From an uncultured Prevotella sp. (GTDB taxonomy: Bacteria > Bacteroidota > Bacteroidia > Bacteroidales > Bacteroidaceae), in the NCBI GenBank assembly GCA_946415245.1, contig CAMKRS010000009.1, positions 1-64,000 on the forward strand: DNA of 64,000 nt. The letters run 5' to 3'. The notes under the pieces are model-generated. The model searched no databases and had not been told where the DNA came from. It was given only the letters and a program-made list of their open reading frames with translations. Numbering within the stretch: the stretch's first letter is position 1; the number at the start of each line of letters is the position of its first letter. The translations under genes were made by a program, and so were the position numbers. This document shows positions 8,505 through 16,584 of this stretch, piece by piece.

Positions 8505-8512
8505 CAAATATA
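8505..8512 (-). promoter_or_regulatory. Promoter -7 box of the DUF6140-EcsC operon leader
   Basis: The minus strand reads TATATTTG followed by CATC. Transcription would start near 8498 and give a leader of about 340 bases before the DUF6140-like ATG. It is divergent from the plus-strand promoter at 8608. Confidence 0.6.
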
Positions 8513-8607
8513 CGAAAAATGAAGCATATTGGTACATATATTCCTCAAAAACTAGCAAATAATTAACAAAAAACGTCACTTTTCGTAAAAATCTACTTGA
8601 TTTTTTG

Positions 8608-8615
8608 TATTTTTG
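8608..8615 (+). promoter_or_regulatory. Promoter -7 box for the 452-residue protein
   Basis: TATTTTTG followed by CATC matches TAnnTTTG and ends 16 bases before ATG 8632, implying a very short leader. It overlaps the alternative TTG start at 8605, which argues against that start. Confidence 0.55.
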
Positions 8616-8631
8616 CATCAAAATAGTTGCA

Positions 8632-9990
8632 ATGAGTCAGAACGTAAATGAATATCTACGTATTATAGAGCGTACCAGACTGCTCCGTAACACTTCCGAT
8701 GAACTTGGGAAGTTGGTGGGTTTTTCTGTTGGCAGTGGGAACGGGCTTGCTAGGATGGGTGGAAAGTCACCTTTCCTAAAAGATGCTATATTTAGAGAAC
8801 TGGCTCATCTAGTAGAAGAAGATTATGAGTTGAATCTACAGCAAATTCTTGATACTTACTTCGAGGCAGACATATTCATCGAAAAGTATGGTACATTTCT
8901 GAAACAAAAGAGTGTTCCATACTCCCTTGTTAGGTATTTCTATGACGATGCGGATAGGACCGATGACATTTCCATGATTGTTGACAAGATGGAGGGCAGG
9001 CATATACCTATTATTATATTGATGATATTAGGAGCATTGCCACGGATTTCTTCAAAAGGTGGCGATGTTAAAGATATAGAGAATAGTTACAAAAAAGCAT
9101 TTAAATTTCTACGTGAAACGGTTTGTACTAATACACCCTTTAAAGTCCTACCTGCACTAATCCAGATGGAAGATGCACAGAGGCGTGACCCTTCCGTAAT
9201 GAATAGGATTCACCTAATCTATTCTTTCAACATTGTTCTCAATACTTATGGAAGTCTATCAACACGGATGCGCCTTGTCCATACCAATAAAGAGTTAGAA
9301 GATACTATTGTTTTCCCTGATATTGAAGGATTATGGGTTGAAGATGATGTATCGACCGTGTTCTGGAAGTATGAAGTAATCGCAAACGGCTACAAGCTAC
9401 GCCGATATCTATTGAATGAAGAGCGAAAGGAATTGAGATATACAGAATTCTTTATGAAGTTCTATGACTCTCCAGATTCTTCATGGGCAGCAATCTTACA
9501 TCCAAAGTCTATTGAATTCCTTCTAAGTGGTAAGCCTACTCCCAATCAGTACATTTCCTATGTTGCCTTTGATTTGACTGATGATCAACTCACTTTTGAA
9601 CCACTACTCGAAGAAGGGAGATGGTTTAGTGTTAGGAAGTTGAAAAGAAGTAAGCATGCTAATTATTTGGAAAAGATATTGAGTAATGATAGATATGAAA
9701 AGATTAATGAGTGCAAGGAATATGATTATGAGTTTGTAATCTTACTGTCGGCTATCACAAATTATCATGTCTATATTGATGCTCCCAATGGTCGTTATTA
9801 CAAAGTGCCTAAGAATTTGAATGAGTGTCTGGAGAGTATCACGATAAACGATGATGCTGGCATTATACAATTTGAAAATAAAACATATCTTGCATTTGAT
9901 ACCTGCAACCTCTATTATGATGTGTCCACCCCCCAGAAGCTGGCAGATCTTGGTATAGAAATCGTAGACTCTATAACGACGAAGGAATAA
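8632..9990 (+). CDS. Hypothetical protein with possible N-terminal DNA-binding segment
   Basis: The frame is open from a TTG at 8605, but the promoter box lies there, so I start at ATG 8632 (MSQNVNEYLRIIERTRLL), giving 452 residues. Residues about 15-60 (TSDELGKLVGFSVGSGNGLARMGGKSPFL) could form a helix-turn-helix, by inference only. The remainder is a mix of helical and beta-rich segments without signal peptide or membrane spans. It is the only plus-strand gene in the island, divergent from the DUF6140-EcsC operon and convergent with the YubB-like gene. No family recognised; a regulator is possible. Confidence 0.65.
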   Translation: MSQNVNEYLRIIERTRLLRNTSDELGKLVGFSVGSGNGLARMGGKSPFLKDAIFRELAHLVEEDYELNLQQILDTYFEADIFIEKYGTFLKQKSVPYSLVRYFYDDADRTDDISMIVDKMEGRHIPIIILMILGALPRISSKGGDVKDIENSYKKAFKFLRETVCTNTPFKVLPALIQMEDAQRRDPSVMNRIHLIYSFNIVLNTYGSLSTRMRLVHTNKELEDTIVFPDIEGLWVEDDVSTVFWKYEVIANGYKLRRYLLNEERKELRYTEFFMKFYDSPDSSWAAILHPKSIEFLLSGKPTPNQYISYVAFDLTDDQLTFEPLLEEGRWFSVRKLKRSKHANYLEKILSNDRYEKINECKEYDYEFVILLSAITNYHVYIDAPNGRYYKVPKNLNECLESITINDDAGIIQFENKTYLAFDTCNLYYDVSTPQKLADLGIEIVDSITTKE

Positions 9991-9997
9991 AAAAGAA

Positions 9998-10014
9998 GCA
10001 TACCAATGGTATGC
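9998..10014. terminator. Convergent-gene terminator hairpin
   Basis: GCATACC and GGTATGC close a 3-base loop between convergent stops at 9990 and 10028. On the minus strand it is followed by TTCTTTTTT, so it should end the minus-strand operon. Confidence 0.6.
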
Positions 10015-10027
10015 CCCCTTCAAGAGT

Positions 10028-10606
10028 TTAGCAATCAATGATTTGGAATTCGTGAAATGAATAGAAAATATCTTCATCTTCGTGTTCTTCCATATAGTCC
10101 TCCAGTGCTTCATCGATGGCCTTAACTGTTGGCTCTACTTCATATCCGACGATTCCAGATACATGTTTGGCAGCATCCTCGATTTTCTCCCAATAATACC
10201 AGTCCTCATAAGAGTCTAGGAAATAGCGGTCTGAAAAATATGTGCCGTTGCTGTCATTGGTATAAAATACGTCACATCCAGGCTCTTGTTCTTGATAGTA
10301 AACCTTGATGGATGGAAATTTCTTTTCAATACACTCCCGAAATCCTTCTTGTTCACACCATGCAGTGTTTTGGTAGATGGTTAGAACATTGTCATCCAAT
10401 TGGTAGTCGGTTATTTCACCTCTGCATCTTAGTTTCTCCCAGTCATCGCCGAGAGCATTAATAATACAGCCGAGCCAGAGTTTACCAAATCCATTCTTAA
10501 TACGTGGATTTTTCCGCTTATCGTTGGCTTTGATAATCTTGTAGAGGGATCTTACTTCCTTCGGATTCCCTACACATTTATAAGTTGTATCGCACCAGTT
10601 TGGCAT
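10028..10606 (-). CDS. YubB/Api92-like ferredoxin-fold protein
   Basis: A 192-residue acidic protein starting MPNWCDTTYKCVG. The MPNWC start is typical of the YubB ferredoxin-like / Api92 (DUF1281) proteins found on plasmids and phages, whose molecular role is not established. Aromatic and acidic residues dominate (DSYEDWYYWEKIEDAAKH). It is the last gene of the minus-strand phage/plasmid-like run, 4 bases from the upstream gene, and is followed by a terminator hairpin. Confidence 0.7.
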   Translation of the reverse strand: MPNWCDTTYKCVGNPKEVRSLYKIIKANDKRKNPRIKNGFGKLWLGCIINALGDDWEKLRCRGEITDYQLDDNVLTIYQNTAWCEQEGFRECIEKKFPSIKVYYQEQEPGCDVFYTNDSNGTYFSDRYFLDSYEDWYYWEKIEDAAKHVSGIVGYEVEPTVKAIDEALEDYMEEHEDEDIFYSFHEFQIIDC

Positions 10607-10610
10607 AATC

Positions 10611-10904
10611 TCACGCTATTGTAAAGTATGTAATATGATTGAAATTGCTAGAGAATGGCGATGTGGTTAGCATCTTAAAGCCCTTCCCGAACTTTCCACG
10701 GTATTTTTCTAATCTCCAATGATCCTTGCCAGTTTTTCCTACTCCTACCGATGTATGATGGGGTAAGAAACCATGTCGGATCAGTTGAACTACTTTGGCT
10801 CTTTGTTCCTGGCAATAGATGAATGCCTGAGCCACAGGGTTAGGGTTGAGCGTCCTGATGGTGGCTCCTCCCTGATTGCTGATGTTGTCTTTTGTCTTAT
10901 TCAT
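10611..10904 (-). CDS. Hypothetical protein
   Basis: A 97-residue basic protein (HTSVGVGKTGKDHWRLEKYRGKFGKG) with no recognised domain, signal peptide or membrane span. It starts 8 bases after the serine recombinase stop and ends 4 bases before the YubB-like gene, so it is in the same operon. The short open frame has no other support. Confidence 0.5.
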   Translation of the reverse strand: MNKTKDNISNQGGATIRTLNPNPVAQAFIYCQEQRAKVVQLIRHGFLPHHTSVGVGKTGKDHWRLEKYRGKFGKGFKMLTTSPFSSNFNHITYFTIA

Positions 10905-10912
10905 ATTGTTTG

Positions 10913-11590
10913 TTACTTTAAATTATACCTTTTGAGTAGGACTGACACCTGCCATGCTGAGAATTTCTTGCCTCGGCTGGTAACAAATCCTTCCTCGTTT
11001 AATCGTCTCGCCATCTCGCTAAGGCTAAGATTCTGTGTCGCCATAACTTTGAGCATCGCAATTGCTCTTCGGTTATTGTCATTATCCAGTGCCTTTTGCC
11101 TGTTAGTGTGGTTGCTGTTAGATATAGCCTTTCCCAAGTTGTTAACAAGGTTCTCTGGCTTTCCAAGTCGGACACCTCTAGCCTTCTTTGCCTTCAGTGC
11201 CTGTTTCGTTCTGGTTGATATAAGTCCAGCTTCATATTCCGCTATTGATGCTATAATATGCAGCACCAAGCGATTTGCTTCTGGATAATCGCAGAACTTG
11301 ATTTCCACGTCGCTCTCTAACAGTTTGCTTGTGAAAGCGACATTCCTTGATAGTCGGTCAAGTTTGGCAACGATCAGTGTAGATTTCGTTTTCCTACATA
11401 ATTCTAATGCCTCTGCCAACTTCGGACGGTCAGTTTTCTTACCGCTTTCCGTTTCCACGAATTCTGCGATAGGCTGAATCTGACCTAAATGTTTTTGTAT
11501 GATTTCTCGCTGTGCCTCAATTCCCAAGTTACTCAGTGATTGCTTTTTTGTGGATTGACGCAAGTAAGAAACGTAGGTTGTCTGTTCCAT
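10913..11590 (-). CDS. Serine recombinase, resolvase/invertase type
   Basis: A 225-residue protein of the small serine recombinase family. Catalytic Ser13 is in YLRQSTKKQ, with the conserved KLDRLSRN segment near residue 76 and the helical E-segment near 110-135. The C-terminus (LSLSEMARRLNEEGFVTSRGKKFSAWQVSVLLKR) is a helix-turn-helix DNA-binding domain. Length fits resolvases and invertases rather than large serine integrases. It probably resolves multimers or inverts a segment of this element. An inverted repeat lies about 60 bases upstream and could be a recombination site or operator. Confidence 0.88.
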   Translation of the reverse strand: MEQTTYVSYLRQSTKKQSLSNLGIEAQREIIQKHLGQIQPIAEFVETESGKKTDRPKLAEALELCRKTKSTLIVAKLDRLSRNVAFTSKLLESDVEIKFCDYPEANRLVLHIIASIAEYEAGLISTRTKQALKAKKARGVRLGKPENLVNNLGKAISNSNHTNRQKALDNDNNRRAIAMLKVMATQNLSLSEMARRLNEEGFVTSRGKKFSAWQVSVLLKRYNLK

Positions 11591-11650
11591 TTAACTATTT
11601 TCACGCTTATTATACGTCCGTTTAATATACTTGAAACACATAGCAAGAAG

Positions 11651-11678
11651 GGAGAATACGCATTTTCACATATTCTCC
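11651..11678. repeat. Inverted repeat upstream of the serine recombinase
   Basis: Arms GGAGAATA and TATTCTCC (8 bases) flank a 12-base spacer. No U-tract follows on the minus strand, so it is less likely a terminator. It may be a recombinase or regulator site; this is inference. Confidence 0.4.
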
Positions 11679-11699
11679 ACTTCTCTATATAAAGGGTTC

Positions 11700-12035
11700 T
11701 CACACGGCAATTCTTTCGTGAGATTTGTAGTTCTCAGATAATGAGCCGTGCTTCACAGCATTGTCTATGGTATGAACGAGGCTACCTAATATCAGCCCTT
11801 TACACACAATTCGACTTCTCTGCTTGTCATCGGGAATGATGATGACCTTAAACAGTCCCATATTCTCTAGTTGTATTTTAACCAATGCAGCTTTGACCCT
11901 GAAAGATGTACCTCCCTCGATGGTTTTAATGCTGCCAAAGTCTAATCCCCAGGAAAACGGCTTACAGGATCGTTGCAGAGCATTGTTCCAGATATATTGA
12001 GCCGTTTCCTCATTGTTAATACTAATTATTTCCAT
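11700..12035 (-). CDS. Hypothetical protein
   Basis: A 111-residue protein (starts MEIISINNEETAQYIWNNAL) with an alternating beta-strand pattern (FRVKAALVKIQLENMGLFKVIIIPDD). No signal peptide or membrane span. It starts 5 bases after the next upstream gene and belongs to the minus-strand phage-like operon. Not recognised. Confidence 0.55.
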   Translation of the reverse strand: MEIISINNEETAQYIWNNALQRSCKPFSWGLDFGSIKTIEGGTSFRVKAALVKIQLENMGLFKVIIIPDDKQRSRIVCKGLILGSLVHTIDNAVKHGSLSENYKSHERIAV

Positions 12036-12040
12036 AGAAA

Positions 12041-12286
12041 CTACGGGATGTAAGTATTATTTACAACTATCTTATAGTGCCTATACCCATTAGCATCTGC
12101 TTCGGGGATGCGCACCTTTCTCCATACCAAGCCCCACCAAGCATTATCTTTCGGGTTGGGTTCGTCGTTCATAAGCATATCTACTGTTGCCTTATGTAGT
12201 GGAAAACAGTACGTCAATGCTCTTCTCTTACTACCCTCGCTGAGACTAGCCCAGTATTTGAGAGTCATTTTCTTTGTTTTTGCCAT
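12041..12286 (-). CDS. Hypothetical protein
   Basis: An 81-residue basic protein (MAKTKKMTLKYWASLSEGSKR). No domain recognised. It starts 2 bases after the stop of the 73-residue gene upstream and ends 5 bases before the next start, which supports translation within the operon. Confidence 0.55.
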   Translation of the reverse strand: MAKTKKMTLKYWASLSEGSKRRALTYCFPLHKATVDMLMNDEPNPKDNAWWGLVWRKVRIPEADANGYRHYKIVVNNTYIP

Positions 12287-12288
12287 AA

Positions 12289-12510
12289 TTACTTTGCTTG
12301 AATGACACGTTTAACTTGATCAAAGTAGCACCAATGGCTATCATTCAGGCTTATCACGCCATTTGAATGACGGTCTAGGTCACAACTCGATACACTTCTT
12401 CCATGTTTCTCCCCACGCTTGCATATCTCGATTTTTTCAACGATAGCTTTTCTTGTGGGGCTGCTAAAAGTAGTATACATCACTTCGTCGCCAATCTTCA
12501 CTTTCTTCAT
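12289..12510 (-). CDS. Hypothetical protein
   Basis: A 73-residue basic protein (MKKVKIGDEVMYTTFSSPTRKAI) whose sequence suggests a small beta-barrel of the SH3 or KOW kind, by inference only. Its ATG overlaps the TGA of the upstream gene (shared ATGA at 12507-12510), typical of coupled translation. Confidence 0.55.
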   Translation of the reverse strand: MKKVKIGDEVMYTTFSSPTRKAIVEKIEICKRGEKHGRSVSSCDLDRHSNGVISLNDSHWCYFDQVKRVIQAK

Positions 12511-12989
12511 GCTGATTCTTTCAATTTGTTGGCATACTTTGTGTAAACATACTCTTCAAGGATGCTACGAATTACTCGCTGTTTGCTTCCTTCGCTATAA
12601 GTGAAATAGTAGTGACGATCATTTCCGTATCTGTCACCCCTTACCACACTGCCAGTAAAATCTCCACCTCTGATAAAGTCTCTTACCAGTTCGGAGGTAT
12701 TACAATCAGTATTCTCGTATTGCAGATAAACGTCCAAGTAGAGTTTGCCACGGATTAATTCTACAGCTTCAATAGTGCTGTTCCATGAATTACCCCTTTG
12801 TCTGTCTCTACTGATGTAAAGGCGTTTATTACGACTCTTATACATGCTCTTCCCTGCCTCTTTCACAATTCTGGTGATTGTTGCAGTAGTCACATTCATA
12901 AGCTCGTTGGGATTAAGTTTCTCTATAATCTCCAACTTCTTTTTCGGAGCATATCTTTTGAATAGCTCCACATTAATGTTTGTTGCCAT
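12507..12989 (-). CDS. Hypothetical protein
   Basis: A 160-residue basic protein starting MATNINVELFKRYAPKKKLE. The N-terminus is helical (LNPNELMNVTTATITRIVKEAG) and the middle beta-rich with many Arg and Tyr residues. No known motif. Same operon as the neighbouring small genes, with a 4-base overlap downstream and 12 bases upstream. Confidence 0.55.
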   Translation of the reverse strand: MATNINVELFKRYAPKKKLEIIEKLNPNELMNVTTATITRIVKEAGKSMYKSRNKRLYISRDRQRGNSWNSTIEAVELIRGKLYLDVYLQYENTDCNTSELVRDFIRGGDFTGSVVRGDRYGNDRHYYFTYSEGSKQRVIRSILEEYVYTKYANKLKESA

Positions 12990-13001
12990 AATTATTTGGT
13001 T

Positions 13002-13226
13002 TTATCCTACGACGATGATGTTATGAATGTTAGGCTCTGCATTGTCGCCTATTAATCCAACGAATCCATCAACGTTTTCGGGGGTTATTACTGTGAGGGT
13101 GAAAAACATGCCGTGATAGCCGTTCCCCTCGTTATCATCTGATAGGATTAGGGATTTCTCCCCATTTCCAGCCTCCATCTGCTCCTTGCATGATTGATAG
13201 AGGTCTTTCAATTTTATTTGTCCCAT
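13002..13226 (-). CDS. Hypothetical protein
   Basis: A 74-residue acidic protein (MGQIKLKDLYQSCKEQMEAGNGEKSL) with a helical N-terminus and beta-rich C-terminus. It is the first gene after the hairpin at 13267-13304 and precedes a run of four small hypothetical genes. Not recognised. Confidence 0.5.
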   Translation of the reverse strand: MGQIKLKDLYQSCKEQMEAGNGEKSLILSDDNEGNGYHGMFFTLTVITPENVDGFVGLIGDNAEPNIHNIIVVG

Positions 13227-13266
13227 AATCTAACTAATTTGGGTTAATTCAATTAGGATTAACTAA

Positions 13267-13304
13267 AAAAAGGGGAAACCGCAACTAGTACGATTCCCCC
13301 TTTT
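13267..13304 (-). terminator. Terminator or attenuator after exonuclease gene
   Basis: On the minus strand AAAAGGGG pairs with CCCCTTTT, with further AA/TT and CG/CG pairs inside, followed by TTTTAG. It lies 32 bases after the exonuclease stop, within the run of co-directional genes, so it may be a partial terminator. Confidence 0.65.
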
Positions 13305-13335
13305 CGGTAGGATATGCAGACAGTTTTGTTTCCGT

Positions 13336-14268
13336 CTACACTGTTATCACAAGACTGCTAGCCACCTGTGATGTCTTCTCGTAGGGGCTAAAGTCCATAT
13401 CAGGATGATCTGCCTTGAACAAAGAGCTATTGAATGAAGCCCTTGTTGATGACAACTTTCGGGTCAGACGCATTGTTTCTGTCGCCCAAGTCCGAATGTT
13501 CAGAGATTCCATTTTTCCAAGAATCGCAGATTTGATAGAGGATAATCTCTCTTCTACTGCGTTCTTCGTTTCAATCAGCTCACGGATTTCATTCTCCTGT
13601 GAGCTAATGTCTTCTGGAATAGAGTAAGGATTTGCAAACTGCTCACCTCTGAGGTCTGTAGCAAGAAGATCCTGGCAGATCTCGCTTGGTACACGATTGA
13701 CAAAGATAATGTTGGCTATATGGTCGAAAGTTCCATCCTTCTTCTCCTTGTTGCGGATATGCAGGATGAATAGTCGGCCAATCTTTGCTTTCTTGTTCTG
13801 TAGTTCAAACAGGTAGGCATATATACTTAACTGCCACCTAGCCTTTTCAAGCTTGTCGGCAGTCATAACGCCATAGGTCTTGATGTCACCTAGATCAAAA
13901 GTGTCATCAGAAACTCTATACACTTTGTCACACTTGGATGCCCAATCTTTGCCATCTGTTACGCAATATTCTGAGCATTCGTGTGTCAGTCCGTTGTCCT
14001 TGCAGAGTTGGATATAGTCGGCTACCTCAACAGTGCCGTCGTTAGTCCAATTCATATCAAAGTCTTCACAGCTCTTATGTACGTCTGTCCCATATTGAGC
14101 TGCTGCATCGAGTACATTCTTAGGAATTCCTTCAAATTCTGTTGGGAAGAACTGTCTTTGAAGGAGCCCGGTTATACCAGAAAGGTACTTGTCACCTAAT
14201 AGATATGTGTGTTCCTCTTCATTGAAGATGATACCACTATCCTTCAGTTCGATTCTTTTTGTTGCCAT
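13336..14268 (-). CDS. PD-(D/E)XK exonuclease, phage recombination type
   Basis: A 310-residue protein with the core of YqaJ/RecE-like nucleases: HKSCE at 64-68, Asp114 (SKCDKV), DLGDIK with Asp128 and Lys130, and Gln146 in RWQLSIYAYLF. These fit the metal-binding D...DxK and Q motif. Such enzymes resect double-stranded DNA 5' to 3' to give the single strand used by an annealing protein, which is encoded just upstream. A coiled segment near 225-255 (ISSQENEIRELIETKNAVEERL) precedes the C-terminal tail. The two genes are 3 bases apart and act together by inference. Confidence 0.82.
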   Translation of the reverse strand: MATKRIELKDSGIIFNEEEHTYLLGDKYLSGITGLLQRQFFPTEFEGIPKNVLDAAAQYGTDVHKSCEDFDMNWTNDGTVEVADYIQLCKDNGLTHECSEYCVTDGKDWASKCDKVYRVSDDTFDLGDIKTYGVMTADKLEKARWQLSIYAYLFELQNKKAKIGRLFILHIRNKEKKDGTFDHIANIIFVNRVPSEICQDLLATDLRGEQFANPYSIPEDISSQENEIRELIETKNAVEERLSSIKSAILGKMESLNIRTWATETMRLTRKLSSTRASFNSSLFKADHPDMDFSPYEKTSQVASSLVITV

Positions 14269-14271
14269 ATT

Positions 14272-15030
14272 CTAAGCTGCTTTTTTAAGTTGAAGTTTAC
14301 GCTCAGTGAAGAGCTTTTTGATATCACTATTACCCTCTACTTCGTTCTGATGCTGAAGGTAGAGGTCAAGAAGTGCGTCCGTATCTGTTACGCTGTTAAT
14401 GGCGTTCTTGATAGGAGCAAAGCGGTCTACGGGTGCGGCTGGCTGTGGATGTGGTGCAGCAGTAGTTCTTACCCGTCTAGTTGTGGTTTTCTTCGAATCT
14501 GCTACATTGTTAGTAGCTGAATCATCAGAATTATCACAAGGGATGTCCTCGCCTTGGTATAGCTTTAAGCCGAGACCAAAAAGGGCAAGGTTCTTCACGA
14601 GGCAACGCATGATAGTCTTGTTGACATCAAACATGGTCGCTGCCTCACAAGTCTTATCGACATAACGTCTATTCTGCTTGTCCCACACCTGATAGTTGTA
14701 GGGTTCAAGCTTCATTGCTCTGTTACTGCTGTTCATCACAGGCAGGAACATCGTCAAAGTCAGATCATCGGCGGTAACTTCGGTAAAGACCATAATGCCG
14801 ACATTTGGATCAACGAAATAGGGGAGCTTCGTGTCAGGATTGGTTATGACACGGAACGTTGCAGACGGATAGACCTCACGAAAGGCTTTCCATGCCTCAC
14901 TCCAAGTAAGATAACTGAGGTTGTCCTTCTTCTCAACCTTGTCGCCAAGGTTCATGTTGTAGAGTGCGTCAAAGCACAAACTTCTCTTCTCATCAAGAGT
15001 AGAGTTCTCTGGAATTTGAATTTTACACAT
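14272..15030 (-). CDS. Sak-type single-strand annealing protein (DUF1071)
   Basis: A 252-residue protein with the SSAP_Sak pattern: LSYLTWSEAWKAFREVYPSAT, then GIMVFTEVTADDLTLTMFLPVM near residues 78-99, then ATMFDVNKTIMRCLVKNLALFGLGL near 130-155. These proteins anneal complementary strands in phage recombination. The last 90 residues are Pro/Thr/Ala-rich followed by a helical tail, probably a flexible interaction region. It is co-transcribed with the exonuclease (3 bases apart), making a two-component recombination module. Confidence 0.88.
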   Translation of the reverse strand: MCKIQIPENSTLDEKRSLCFDALYNMNLGDKVEKKDNLSYLTWSEAWKAFREVYPSATFRVITNPDTKLPYFVDPNVGIMVFTEVTADDLTLTMFLPVMNSSNRAMKLEPYNYQVWDKQNRRYVDKTCEAATMFDVNKTIMRCLVKNLALFGLGLKLYQGEDIPCDNSDDSATNNVADSKKTTTRRVRTTAAPHPQPAAPVDRFAPIKNAINSVTDTDALLDLYLQHQNEVEGNSDIKKLFTERKLQLKKAA

Positions 15031-15077
15031 AATCTTTACTGTTTAAAATGTTAATAAATAGGGTTATTTAAACGAAA

Positions 15078-15119
15078 AAGAGGTGAACCACCACCTGTTA
15101 CAGTGATAGTCCACCTCTT
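15078..15119 (-). terminator. Terminator or attenuator before annealing-protein gene
   Basis: On the minus strand AAGAGGTG pairs with CACCTCTT around a 26-base loop and is followed by TTTCG. It lies between the DUF3871 stop and the SSAP start in the same operon. Confidence 0.55.
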
Positions 15120-15160
15120 CGGTGAACAGTGAGGATTCCCCTCAAAGTTCTAGCAGTTCC

Positions 15161-16210
15161 TTACGACAGGAACCATGAGTATTCCTGGCTAACGCCATTC
15201 AATGCTCTTTCCAACCCGAAAACCAGGTCGGTGCAGTTCTGATTACGCTCTAACCATTTGTCAATATAGGTCTGCTTAGTTGCCTCATTCAAAAGTTGGA
15301 GCATTTGCCATAATGTGATAGTGTCGCTTCCTTCTTCTTTCTTGAAATTAGGATTCTCAACATAGCCACGTACAGCTGCATTTACTGCCTGATCTCCCAA
15401 AATGACGTTAGGGAGACCAAGTTCTGTTTTGGTGTTTGTCGGTAATGCCTGATAAAGTCTCAAGCGGCCTACAATCTTACAGAATTGTTCTTCGGTTACA
15501 AAGGTATTACCCAATGCTTCCAGTGATCGCAGGTTATCTTCCTTTCGTGGATCGAAACCATTGAATAGTTCGAGTGCTTTCTCCCTGATATCGGAGGTTG
15601 TCATACACTCTAAGTTGCCTGTAAACCCATCACAGGTCAGACAAAGATTTGAACAGACTCTTACTCGCCAGGCCACGAAAATTTTAAATTTCATTGGGCA
15701 TTGGCGGCCATATAGTTTGTCCTCGTTATAAGCTCTAACGCCACCGATGCAAAGATGCACCAATTGGCCATTGACGTTTCGGGACAGTGCTGCAACATGG
15801 CATACAAACGCCATTCGCTGATAATATACTGTTTTCTCGTCATCCGTCAATTCGCTTGTTTTCTTGTGGAGAGCAGTCGGTACACGTCCATTGATCTGAT
15901 GTGATACCCTTATCTCTACTGGGGTTAGTTCCCCGAATACGTAGTTACCGGCTTCCAATACACTCTGGATAAAGCTCTGGTGGCTAATGGTCAGTGTGTT
16001 ATCGGCGAAAGTCGGTACAATTGATTTCTCTGAGAGTTCTTCAAGGCTGATGCCTGATGTGTTACTCTCGATGAAATTTGGGTGGTTGTCTGGATCTTCC
16101 TCCAGAACCACAGCTTCCTCTATGTCATCTACTGGGATGATAAACGGAGTTGAAATAGTTCCCATGGTGGGTTCTATTTCCATAGTTGTTTGTTGATTAC
16201 TTTGTTTCAT
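15161..16210 (-). CDS. DUF3871 family protein
   Basis: A 349-residue protein matching the DUF3871 pattern: IRVSHQINGRVPTALHKK, YYQRMAFVCHVAALSRN, LCIGGVRAYNEDKLYG and the closing SWFLS. A cysteine-containing VCSNLCLTCDGF stretch is near residue 195. DUF3871 proteins are common on Bacteroidota mobile elements, often near recombination genes; no activity is known to me. It leads the recombination module and follows two very small overlapping genes. Confidence 0.82.
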   Translation of the reverse strand: MKQSNQQTTMEIEPTMGTISTPFIIPVDDIEEAVVLEEDPDNHPNFIESNTSGISLEELSEKSIVPTFADNTLTISHQSFIQSVLEAGNYVFGELTPVEIRVSHQINGRVPTALHKKTSELTDDEKTVYYQRMAFVCHVAALSRNVNGQLVHLCIGGVRAYNEDKLYGRQCPMKFKIFVAWRVRVCSNLCLTCDGFTGNLECMTTSDIREKALELFNGFDPRKEDNLRSLEALGNTFVTEEQFCKIVGRLRLYQALPTNTKTELGLPNVILGDQAVNAAVRGYVENPNFKKEEGSDTITLWQMLQLLNEATKQTYIDKWLERNQNCTDLVFGLERALNGVSQEYSWFLS

Positions 16211-16222
16211 TATCGTTTGTTG

Positions 16223-16354
16223 TTAAATGATTTGTTCTTTTACTTTCTTTGTTTTCTTCTTGATAATATTTCTTACCTTCTTCAGATTCTTAAGGATGGT
16301 GAGTATAGTATCAAGCGTCAGAATTAAAATATCTTCTGTTTTCTCATAGTTCAT
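16223..16354 (-). CDS. Small basic helical protein, 43 residues
   Basis: An ATG at 16354 opens a 43-codon frame ending in TAA at 16223, 12 bases before the DUF3871 start. The sequence has a hydrophobic N-half (ILILTLDTILTILKNLKK) and a very Lys-rich tail (IIKKKTKKVKE). It overlaps the end of the preceding 49-residue gene by 11 bases. The arrangement suggests a real coupled gene, possibly membrane-associated. Confidence 0.4.
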   Translation of the reverse strand: MNYEKTEDILILTLDTILTILKNLKKVRNIIKKKTKKVKEQII

Positions 16355-16493
16355 CGTCCATAAAGATTGAATTATGAGGATTGATTTTTGGCTTCTTAAA
16401 ATACCTGTAGATCTCGAATCCGAAATCCACGATAATTACCGCCTGACATAGAAGCCCTAACGTCTGGGGTAAATGCATAATAATCTTCTTCAT
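16344..16493 (-). CDS. Small membrane-type protein, 49 residues
   Basis: ATG 16493 opens a 49-codon frame with one hydrophobic segment (LGLLCQAVIIVDFGFEIYRYF) and a Lys/Asn-rich tail, ending TGA at 16344. A purine-rich AAAGAAATG start context (minus strand) supports translation. It is the first recognisable gene of the recombination operon. Not recognised. Confidence 0.4.
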   Translation of the reverse strand: MKKIIMHLPQTLGLLCQAVIIVDFGFEIYRYFKKPKINPHNSIFMDDEL

Positions 16494-16584
16494 TTCTTTT
16501 TCCTTTCTTTTTCTTTTAATTGTTATAAATATTGTCTATTTTCTCTTACATATAAGGCGTTCAGACGATATTAAAAGGACAAAA

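Noticed and set aside
8632..9990. The 452-residue protein as a toxin or nuclease
   Set aside because: No catalytic motif could be found by eye, so no function is claimed.
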